From an uncultured Clostridia bacterium (GTDB lineage: Bacteria; Bacillota; Clostridia; TANB77; CAG-508): DNA of 6,383 bases. The stretch's first letter is position 1, and each line of letters starts with the position of its first letter. The notes under the pieces were generated by a model that was not told the origin of the DNA, did not search any database, and saw nothing but the letters and a program-made list of their open reading frames with translations. The stretch spans positions 1 to 6,383 of the forward strand of contig CANRLE010000061.1 of assembly GCA_947631385.1 (NCBI GenBank), given 5' to 3'. Shown one piece after another: positions 1-4,936 of this stretch. Position numbers and translations under genes: made by a program.

Positions 1-69
1 ATCTGGATTTATTTGTTTCATGGCTGTTGCTGCTGCTTCATTACCACTTAATCTTTCTCTTATACTCAT
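1..69 (-). CDS. porA: 2-oxoacid:ferredoxin oxidoreductase alpha subunit, N-terminal fragment
   Basis: Partial gene: only the first 23 codons lie in the window, and the rest runs off the left edge. The peptide starts MSIRERLSGNEAAATAM and continues to QINPD. This matches the usual opening of the alpha subunit of pyruvate/2-ketoisovalerate:ferredoxin oxidoreductases, where an R-x-x-x-x-G-N-E-A stretch precedes the first thiamine-diphosphate domain. The alpha subunit pairs with the beta subunit to form the catalytic core that oxidises a 2-oxoacid plus CoA to acyl-CoA and CO2. The ATG lies 3 nt after the delta-subunit stop codon. Its GAGGAGGG ribosome binding site is inside the last codons of the delta gene, which suggests translational coupling. 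Identity rests on a short stretch plus the gene order gamma-delta-alpha. The 2-oxoacid specificity cannot be told from this fragment. Confidence 0.85.
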   Translation of the reverse strand, partial: MSIRERLSGNEAAATAMKQINPD

Positions 70-72
70 AAA

Positions 73-366
73 TTATCCCTCCTCTTTCATAGCAATTGCA
101 CCAAATGGGCATACTTTTGCACATACACCGCATCCTTTGCAATAGTCATAGTTAAAATCTTCTCTTTTTAAATCTTTATTTACTGGAATAGCATCTTCTG
201 GACATACTGGGAAGCATAGTCCACATTGTCTACAAGTGTCACTTAGAAAAACAGGACGAACACTTCTCCAATCGCCAGTTTTAAATTCTTTTGCATTTCC
301 AGAAGTATAAATATCTCCACCCGGAGTCATTTCCTCCATAGGAGTTTTATTATTAATCTCTGTCAT
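73..366 (-). CDS. porD: 2-oxoacid:ferredoxin oxidoreductase delta subunit (2[4Fe-4S] ferredoxin-like)
   Basis: This 97-residue protein is a full-length delta subunit of a pyruvate (or related 2-oxoacid):ferredoxin oxidoreductase. It carries electrons from the thiamine-diphosphate core to ferredoxin in the cytoplasm. Two complete [4Fe-4S] motifs are visible: C45-x2-C48-x2-C51-x3-C55-P and C76-x2-C79-x2-C82-x3-C86-P. Before them, around residues 30-40, is the TGDWRSVRPVF stretch typical of this subunit, which separates it from a plain ferredoxin. The start ATG overlaps the gamma-subunit stop as ATGA. It is preceded by AAGGAGG with about 10 nt spacing, inside the gamma gene. The gene sits between gamma and alpha, the arrangement known from four-subunit enzymes. 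Whether the substrate is pyruvate or a branched-chain 2-oxoacid is not decided by this sequence. Confidence 0.92.
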   Translation of the reverse strand: MTEINNKTPMEEMTPGGDIYTSGNAKEFKTGDWRSVRPVFLSDTCRQCGLCFPVCPEDAIPVNKDLKREDFNYDYCKGCGVCAKVCPFGAIAMKEEG

Positions 367-941
367 ACTTTTTTAACCTCCTTTAAGGCTAGCTCTAAAG
401 CCTTCATATTTCCTTCAATTACCTCTGGTTTTTTCGCAAATTTATGTTGGAAAGAACCTTTCATATCTTCTAATAATGCTTCATCTGACATGATACCACT
501 TACTTTTACAATAGCTGCAAGCATTGGTGTATTTGGGAAATAACGTCCTAATGCTTCCTCTGATATTTTTCTAGCATCAATTGTGTAAATATTTCCCTTA
601 TATCCTTTCAATACATTTTTTAAGTAATCTCCTGATTTTGTTGTATTAATAACAATAGCACCATCTTCTTTTAATCCTGCTGTTACATCAACTGTTTCTA
701 AAAGCGTGTCATCTACGACGACAACGTAATCAGGCTCATAAATGTTACTGTGAATTGTAATTGGTTCACTGCTGATACGGTTATATGCAGTTATTGGTGC
801 TCCCATTCTTTCTGGTCCGTATTCTGGAAAGCCTTGAATATATTTACCAGTATTAAAAGCTGCATCTGCCAATAATAGAGATGCTGTTTTGGCACCTTGA
901 CCGCCTCTACCATGCCATCTAATTTCTATTAAATCATCCAT
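363..941 (-). CDS. porG: 2-oxoacid:ferredoxin oxidoreductase gamma subunit
   Basis: This 192-residue protein is the gamma subunit of a four-subunit pyruvate/2-oxoacid:ferredoxin oxidoreductase. The enzyme converts a 2-oxoacid and CoA to acyl-CoA, CO2 and reduced ferredoxin. Family hallmarks are visible: R8-W-H-G-R-G-G-Q-G-A-K-T at the N-terminus and F38-PEYGPERMGAPI, both characteristic of the gamma domain. Length is normal for a stand-alone subunit (about 180-195), so it is not a piece of a fused single-chain PFOR. It is the first gene of the operon, about 30 nt downstream of the predicted transcription start, with a GGAGG ribosome binding site about 10 nt before the ATG. It overlaps the delta gene by 4 nt. 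The symbol assumes a pyruvate enzyme; a 2-ketoisovalerate enzyme (vor) would look much the same here. Confidence 0.93.
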   Translation of the reverse strand: MDDLIEIRWHGRGGQGAKTASLLLADAAFNTGKYIQGFPEYGPERMGAPITAYNRISSEPITIHSNIYEPDYVVVVDDTLLETVDVTAGLKEDGAIVINTTKSGDYLKNVLKGYKGNIYTIDARKISEEALGRYFPNTPMLAAIVKVSGIMSDEALLEDMKGSFQHKFAKKPEVIEGNMKALELALKEVKKV

Positions 942-979
942 GTTTGATTGGCCTCCTTTTTATTTTATTTTATGCGTTT

Positions 980-1008
980 AGTATATGCCTAAATATCTTC
1001 AATGTCAA
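980..1008 (-). promoter_or_regulatory. Sigma-A-type promoter of the por operon
   Basis: On the minus strand a perfect -35 box TTGACA (1003-1008) and a -10 box TATACT (980-985, one mismatch to consensus) are separated by exactly 17 bp. Transcription would start near 973, giving a short leader of about 30 nt before porG. The promoter lies just downstream of the rpmA terminator, so the oxidoreductase genes form their own transcription unit. No clear operator palindrome is seen around the boxes. Confidence 0.85.
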
Positions 1009-1031
1009 GAGGATTATTTTATAGACTTAAC

Positions 1032-1084
1032 AAAAGACTTGAATTTGGGATGTTGATTATTATATTCCCTAATTCAAGTCTTTT
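1032..1084 (-). terminator. Intrinsic terminator after rpmA, possibly bidirectional
   Basis: Inverted repeat arms at 1032-1050 and 1066-1084 (19 nt each, one internal mismatch) flank a 15-nt loop. The arms include AAAGACTTGAATT pairing with AATTCAAGTCTTT. In the rpmA transcript the hairpin begins about 25 nt after the rpmA stop codon and ends in UUUU followed by GUU, a short U-tract. The other strand ends in UUUUAUU, so the element could also stop transcription from the left. It separates the ribosomal protein operon from the por promoter. Confidence 0.8.
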
Positions 1085-1109
1085 ATTATAACTATTCCTC
1101 TATTTATTA

Positions 1110-1367
1110 TTATCTCACTGGATAAACACTTACCTGTTTTTTATCTTTTCCTTTTCTTTCAAATTTTACATTTCCATCAACTAATGCATATAATGTATCA
1201 TCACTACCTTTTCCAACATTAGTTCCAGGATGCATTTTTGTTCCTCTTTGTCTTACTAAGATATTTCCTGCTAAAACAAATTGACCATCAGCTCTTTTTA
1301 CACCAAGACGTTTAGATTCACTCTCTCTACCGTTATGGCTACTACCCTGACCTTTTTTATGAGCCAT
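1110..1367 (-). CDS. rpmA: 50S ribosomal protein L27, without the Firmicutes N-terminal extension
   Basis: This 85-residue protein is large-subunit ribosomal protein L27, whose N-terminal tail reaches towards the peptidyl-transferase centre. It begins [18 protein letters not shown] and keeps the family core K-R-L-G-V-K-R, then [19 protein letters not shown] and D-D-T-L-Y-A-L. The start chosen is the ATG at 1367. The ribosome binding site AGGAG ends 8 nt before it. An upstream in-frame GTG at 1376 overlaps that site and is rejected. An in-frame TAA at 1392-1394 rules out any longer start. Most Firmicutes make L27 with an extra N-terminal stretch (LNLQxFA-like) cleaved by the protease Prp; here there is none, as in Gram-negative L27. 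It follows rplU by 58 nt and ends shortly before a terminator. Confidence 0.97.
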   Translation of the reverse strand: MAHKKGQGSSHNGRESESKRLGVKRADGQFVLAGNILVRQRGTKMHPGTNVGKGSDDTLYALVDGNVKFERKGKDKKQVSVYPVR

Positions 1368-1375
1368 GATTTTCA

Positions 1376-1380
1376 CTCCT
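1376..1380 (-). promoter_or_regulatory. Ribosome binding site deciding the rpmA start
   Basis: AGGAG on the minus strand lies 8 nt before the ATG at 1367, an ideal spacing. It overlaps the alternative GTG codon at 1374-1376, so initiation at that GTG is not feasible. This fixes L27 as starting MAHKKG, with the basic tail immediately after the initiator methionine. Confidence 0.85.
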
Positions 1381-1425
1381 TTCAGTTTTCTTTATTTTAT
1401 ATCTCTCAATTTTATTTTCAATTTC

Positions 1426-1776
1426 TTAAGCTTCTACTTTTTCTGTCTTTTCTGCTTTTTTAGCAGCTGTTTTTATTGATGTAATTTCTACTTTTGTGTA
1501 TGGTTGTCTATGTCCTTGTTTTCTTCTATAATTCTTTTTTGCCTTCATTTTGAAAACAATAATTTTTTTAGCTTTACCATGAGAAACTACTTTTCCTTCT
1601 ACTTTTACATCTTTCACATATGGATTTCCAACTTGTATTTTTCCATCATCAGATACTAAAACAACATTATCAAATGTAACCTTTTTCCCTTCTTCTGCAT
1701 CTAATTTTTCGAAAAATACAACATCTCCTTCTGCTACTTTGTATTGTTTTCCACAGCTTTCAATGATTGCGTACAT
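1426..1776 (-). CDS. rplU: 50S ribosomal protein L21
   Basis: This 116-residue protein is ribosomal protein L21, a 23S rRNA-binding protein of the large subunit. The N-terminus [14 protein letters not shown] fits the family opening (usually ET-G-GKQYKV). The rRNA-binding C-terminal part is clear at residues 72-97, including [21 protein letters not shown]. Family length is about 103; the extra 14 or so residues form a Lys/Ala/Glu-rich tail ending EKTEKVEA, probably disordered. Cys at residue 8 replaces a Gly common at this point. The ATG has a GGGAGGTG ribosome binding site with about 10 nt spacing. The gene is first in a two-gene operon with rpmA and is preceded by a structured leader that probably controls it. 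The prp gene expected next in Firmicutes is missing. Confidence 0.97.
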   Translation of the reverse strand: MYAIIESCGKQYKVAEGDVVFFEKLDAEEGKKVTFDNVVLVSDDGKIQVGNPYVKDVKVEGKVVSHGKAKKIIVFKMKAKKNYRRKQGHRQPYTKVEITSIKTAAKKAEKTEKVEA

Positions 1777-1783
1777 TTTAAAT

Positions 1784-1876
1784 GCACCTCCCTTATTTGT
1801 ATACTCGCTAATCCTTAATTTTCAGGCAATTAACCCATAGTTAATGTTTTGGTGCCTTGACTAAGCGGATTACAGT
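1784..1876 (-). promoter_or_regulatory. Structured rplU leader, L21-leader-type cis-regulatory RNA
   Basis: The region between the predicted transcription start (about 1875) and rplU folds into nested helices on the minus strand. TAATCC (1867-1872) pairs with GGATTA (1809-1814). AGGCA (1853-1857) pairs with TGCCT (1824-1828). ATTAAC (1840-1845) pairs with GTTAAT (1829-1834) around a 5-nt loop. L21 leader RNAs at this position are known from low-GC Gram-positive bacteria and are thought to mediate autogenous control by L21. Two competing pairings exist. CGCT (1864-1867) can pair with AGCG (1806-1809). GCACC (1851-1855) can pair with GGTGC (1784-1788) inside the rplU ribosome binding site, which would block translation. 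Placement and pairing are seen directly; family membership and mechanism are inferred. Confidence 0.68.
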
Positions 1877-1881
1877 TTTTA

Positions 1882-1910
1882 ATTTTATCATATTTACCTT
1901 AATTTGTCAA
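1882..1910 (-). promoter_or_regulatory. Sigma-A-type promoter of the rplU-rpmA operon, embedded in the rdgB 3' end
   Basis: On the minus strand a perfect -35 box TTGACA (1905-1910) is followed after 17 bp by the -10 box TAAAAT (1882-1887). A TG one base before the -10 box gives an extended -10 element. The -35 hexamer is made of the Leu-Thr codons just before the rdgB stop. Transcription would start near 1875, immediately before the first helix of the rplU leader, which agrees with the leader assignment. Confidence 0.82.
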
Positions 1911-2474
1911 TTGTTTTTTCAAATTTTCTAATGCTATTTTCCTATGACTTATAGCATTTTTTTCTTCCTGTGACATCTCAGCATAAGTTTTGCCATTTTC
2001 TAGTTCAAATATTGAATCAAATCCAAATCCATTATTTCCTCGAGGTTCAAGTGCAATTTTACCTTCAACTTCTCCTCTTGATATAATAAATTCTCCACTT
2101 TCATAATATGCTATAACGCAAATAACTCTTGCTCTTCGCTCTTCTCCTTTTAAATTTTTCATTTTCTCTAAAATAGCTTGGTTTTTTTCTTCTGCTGTTG
2201 AATTTGGACCTAAAAATCTATCTGTATAAACTCCCGGCCAGCCATTTAATTTTTCTATACACAACCCACTATCATCCGCTATACAAGGTAAATCATTCAA
2301 CTTTGATATTTCATTCGCTTTTTTCTTTGCATTTCCCTCAAAAGTTTCTTGGTCTTCACAAACTTCTATATTGCAATTTATATCATGTAAAGATAATAAT
2401 TCATAATCCTTTAATATTTCTTTGATTTCTTCCAATTTTCCTCTATTATTAGTTGCTACCAATATTTTCTTCAC
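1899..2474 (-). CDS. rdgB: XTP/dITP diphosphatase, non-canonical purine NTP pyrophosphatase (RdgB/HAM1 family)
   Basis: This 191-residue cytoplasmic enzyme is predicted to hydrolyse XTP, ITP and dITP to the monophosphate and pyrophosphate, keeping deaminated purines out of DNA and RNA. Family motifs appear in order: T8-N-N-x-x-K13 (phosphate binding), A66-D-D-S-G-L71 (acidic metal/catalytic site), W79-PGVYT, G149-F-G-F-D-S, the A165-E-M-S then E-E-K-N stretch, and S176-H-R. Length is normal. GFDS differs from the usual GYDP at the base-binding loop. The start is a GTG, overlapping by one base the TAG stop of the upstream small gene (TAGTG). A GGAG lies 11 nt upstream and the family N-terminus fits this start exactly. 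It closes the tsaD-to-rdgB run, and its last codons double as the rplU -35 box. Confidence 0.93.
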   Translation of the reverse strand: MKKILVATNNRGKLEEIKEILKDYELLSLHDINCNIEVCEDQETFEGNAKKKANEISKLNDLPCIADDSGLCIEKLNGWPGVYTDRFLGPNSTAEEKNQAILEKMKNLKGEERRARVICVIAYYESGEFIISRGEVEGKIALEPRGNNGFGFDSIFELENGKTYAEMSQEEKNAISHRKIALENLKKQLTN

Positions 2475-2827
2475 TATCTTTCTGTCTCCATTTCACTTTT
2501 TTTGCTACATTCATTTATACCATTTTGAATTTGATTATTTTCCCATAGTTCATTAATACTATTTATAGTATTTTCTAATGTTTTAACACTATAATTATTT
2601 TCTATTATTTGTAACATTTCTTCATATATTCTTTTTGTATCACCATTTTCTACCATTAATGATAGATGACTTCGTTCTTGTATTATTTTTATTCTTTCAT
2701 AAGCTGTCCTATATTTTTCTGCATCTTCCTTCTGTCCAGCATACTCTGCCCTTATAGCCAAAATTTTTAATTCTGTAATTAATTCTCTACATAAATTTTC
2801 TAATTTTCTTTTCTCTTCAAATTTCAT
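2474..2827 (-). CDS. Hypothetical protein, 117 residues, helical and charged
   Basis: I do not recognise this protein. It is rich in Glu, Lys, Asn and Ile and looks almost wholly alpha-helical. A first helical stretch (residues 1-55, with AEYAGQKEDAEKYRTAYERI) is followed by a second (65-105). There is no signal peptide, membrane segment or metal motif; the only Cys residues are at 13 and 107. The last 15 residues look disordered. The reading frame is credible as a gene. AGAGG sits 7 nt before the ATG, it follows recG by 17 nt, and its stop overlaps the rdgB start by one base. Translational coupling to rdgB is therefore likely, but this does not reveal its role. It may be a small protein-binding or coiled-coil protein, possibly lineage-specific. 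Confidence 0.75.
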   Translation of the reverse strand: MKFEEKRKLENLCRELITELKILAIRAEYAGQKEDAEKYRTAYERIKIIQERSHLSLMVENGDTKRIYEEMLQIIENNYSVKTLENTINSINELWENNQIQNGINECSKKSEMETER

Positions 2828-2844
2828 TTTCCTACCTCTTTATT

Positions 2845-4887
2845 TTATATTTCAATTCTTTTCATAAATTTATCTTTTACTAATTCTTTCAATAAAAAAT
2901 TATCTCGTTTTTCTAATTTTGAATCTTCTTGTAATATCTTAATAGCAGCACTTTGTACTGATTTTAATATAGGCATATCTTCAAATAAATTAGCTATTTT
3001 AAATTCTGGTAATCCATGTTGCATTGTTCCAAAGAAATCTCCAGACCCCCTTAACTCTAAATCCTTTTCAGATATAACAAATCCATCATTTGTATTGCAC
3101 ATTACCTTCATTCTTTCTCTTACTGTCTCACTTTTTCCTTCGTATTTTAAAATACAATAAGATTGATATTCTCCTCTTCCTACTCTTCCTCTTAATTGAT
3201 GAAGTTGTGCTAACCCAAATCGTTCTGCATTTTCTATTACCATTATATTACTATTTGGGACATCTACACCAACTTCAATTACTGTTGTAGATATCAAAAT
3301 ATCTATCTCACCTTTTTTAAATTTTTCCATAATTTCATCTTTTTCTTTTGGTCTCATTTTTCCATGAATATACTCTACTTTATATTTAGGAAAGATTTCT
3401 TTTTTATATGATTCGTACAATTTTTCTACTGACTTCAAATCCAATTCTTCATTTTCTTCGACTAATGGGCAAACAATATATGCCTGTCTTCCTTCTTGTA
3501 TCTGTTTTTCAATGAAATTATTAACTCTTTCTGTCATATTTTTATTTACTGCAAAAGTTTCCACTTTTTTACGATTCGGTGGCAATTCATCGATAATAGA
3601 AATATCTAGGTCTCCATATAAGATTAAAGCCAAAGTTCTTGGAATTGGAGTTGCTGTCATAACAAGTACATCCGGATTTTCTCCTTTTTCCGCTATTCTA
3701 GTTCTCTGTTTTACACCAAAACGATGTTGCTCATCTGTTACTACTAATCCTAAATTTTTAAATTGGACATTTTCCTCAATAATTGCATGAGTTCCTATTA
3801 AGATATCAATCTCACCATTCGCTAAGCGTTGCAATAACTCTTCTTTTTTCTTTTTTGTAATTCCTGAAATTAACAATTCGCAACTAATATCTAGTTCTTT
3901 TAATATCTTTTGGAAGTTTTCCAAATGTTGAGTTGCCAATATTGCAGTTGGTGCCATAATAGCTGCTTGATATCCAGACTTTACAGCTTTATATGCTGCA
4001 CACATAGCTACGACAGTTTTTCCAGAGCCAACATCACCTTGTAATAGTCTATTCATACTTTTCTTAGACTCCATATCACTATCGATTTCTTCAAGCACTC
4101 TAAGTTGAGCTTTTGTTAATCGAAACGGTAATTTATTAATAACATCTGACATTTTAACATTTTTATTAAATACTATACCATTATCTCCATTTTGATAATT
4201 ATTTTTTAATTGTAATAATGCTAATTGCGTTGATAATAATTCTTCAAAAACCAATCTTTTTCTAGCTCGATTAAAATCTTCAAACTCTGCTGGAAAATGT
4301 ATTTTCTGTGTTGCCTCATTTAATCCTTCTAAATTATATCCTTTCAATAAATATTCTGGCAAAGTTTCTTCTAACTTTCCATCTACTTCTCGTAACCCCG
4401 CTTCTATAATTTTTCTTAATACATTTTGAGATAGTTGATATGTTAACGGATACAACGGAATTATTTTCCCTGTATTAAAACTTTTATCATCTTCATCAAA
4501 TACAGGAGAAGTCATCATTATCTTTCCAAAATTATTTGTTACTTTCCCAAAAAATTTATATGACTTCCCTATTTCAAATTTGTTTTTTAAATAACTTTGA
4601 TTAAACCATGTTATTGTTGCACTTCCCGTTTCATCTCTAACTAGAAGTTTTTGCATTGTTTTTCCTTGCAATCTAACATCAGAAACTTTGCCACATGCAA
4701 TTGCTTCAATTAAAACTTCCTCTCCATGAACACACTCAGCAATACTTTTTGGCTTACTTCTATCCTCATATGTTCTTGGATAATAAGTAATTAAATCTTT
4801 TAATGTAAATATTCCTAATTTATTTAATAATTCAACTCTACTTGGTCCTACTCCTTTAATATACTTCACATCTTTACTTAATTCCAT
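2845..4887 (-). CDS. recG: ATP-dependent DNA helicase RecG
   Basis: This 680-residue, full-length RecG is a superfamily 2 helicase that binds branched DNA. It drives fork reversal and Holliday-junction migration during replication restart and recombinational repair. Visible in order are: an N-terminal region with the helix-hairpin-helix-like I-K-G-V-G-P; an OB-fold wedge domain (about residues 55-150); Walker A G284-D-V-G-S-G-K-T291; the motif II box D385-E-Q-H388; T411-A-T-P-I-P-R; motif VI Q564-L-R-G-R-V-G-R-G; and the C-terminal TRG region with S-E-K-D-L-E-L-R-G-S-G-D-F-F-G-T-x-Q-x-G. No motif is broken. The ATG has AAAGGAG about 5 nt upstream, and the family start (M-x-L-x-x-x-V-x-x-I-K-G-V-G) fits. 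A hairpin abuts that ribosome binding site. Cotranscription with the phosphoesterase upstream and the small gene downstream is likely. Confidence 0.97.
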   Translation of the reverse strand: MELSKDVKYIKGVGPSRVELLNKLGIFTLKDLITYYPRTYEDRSKPKSIAECVHGEEVLIEAIACGKVSDVRLQGKTMQKLLVRDETGSATITWFNQSYLKNKFEIGKSYKFFGKVTNNFGKIMMTSPVFDEDDKSFNTGKIIPLYPLTYQLSQNVLRKIIEAGLREVDGKLEETLPEYLLKGYNLEGLNEATQKIHFPAEFEDFNRARKRLVFEELLSTQLALLQLKNNYQNGDNGIVFNKNVKMSDVINKLPFRLTKAQLRVLEEIDSDMESKKSMNRLLQGDVGSGKTVVAMCAAYKAVKSGYQAAIMAPTAILATQHLENFQKILKELDISCELLISGITKKKKEELLQRLANGEIDILIGTHAIIEENVQFKNLGLVVTDEQHRFGVKQRTRIAEKGENPDVLVMTATPIPRTLALILYGDLDISIIDELPPNRKKVETFAVNKNMTERVNNFIEKQIQEGRQAYIVCPLVEENEELDLKSVEKLYESYKKEIFPKYKVEYIHGKMRPKEKDEIMEKFKKGEIDILISTTVIEVGVDVPNSNIMVIENAERFGLAQLHQLRGRVGRGEYQSYCILKYEGKSETVRERMKVMCNTNDGFVISEKDLELRGSGDFFGTMQHGLPEFKIANLFEDMPILKSVQSAAIKILQEDSKLEKRDNFLLKELVKDKFMKRIEI

Positions 4888-4899
4888 TATTTCTCCTTT

Positions 4900-4926
4900 A
4901 GGATTATGAGGCCGTCCCCAAATCCT
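4900..4926 (-). other. Compact hairpin abutting the recG ribosome binding site
   Basis: On the minus strand AGGATT-TGGGG pairs with CCTCA-T-AATCCT around an ACGG tetraloop. The stem has eleven pairs including one G-U, with a single bulged T. It fills most of the 49-nt gap between the phosphoesterase stop and recG, and its 3' base is directly followed by AAAGGAG. It has no U-tract, so it is not an intrinsic terminator. It is noticeably GC-richer than its surroundings. It could limit recG translation, act as an RNA processing or stability element, or be a relic of a dispersed repeat. Confidence 0.5.
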
Positions 4927-4936
4927 TATCCATCCT

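Noticed and set aside
1365..1376. Upstream GTG start for L27, adding three residues
   Set aside because: The GTG overlaps the AGGAG ribosome binding site, while the ATG three codons later has ideal spacing and gives the family N-terminus.
1281..1463. Plus-strand open frame of 60 codons
   Set aside because: It lies antisense to rpmA and the end of rplU, is Phe/Leu/Ser-rich as expected of the complement of AT-rich coding DNA, and has no convincing ribosome binding site.
2198..2425. Plus-strand open frame of 75 codons
   Set aside because: Antisense to rdgB, whose family motifs are intact across this stretch; composition is that of a shadow frame.
3090..3290. Plus-strand open frame of 66 codons, hydrophobic
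   Set aside because: Antisense to conserved recG helicase motifs. Hydrophobicity comes from reading the complement of Glu/Lys/Asn codons, not from a real membrane protein.
3512..3790. Plus-strand open frame of 92 codons
   Set aside because: Antisense to recG motifs DEQH and TATPIPR; no ribosome binding site or recognisable domain.
4888..4936. Hairpin before recG as an intrinsic terminator
   Set aside because: The stem is followed by AAAGGAG, the recG ribosome binding site, and has no U-tract.
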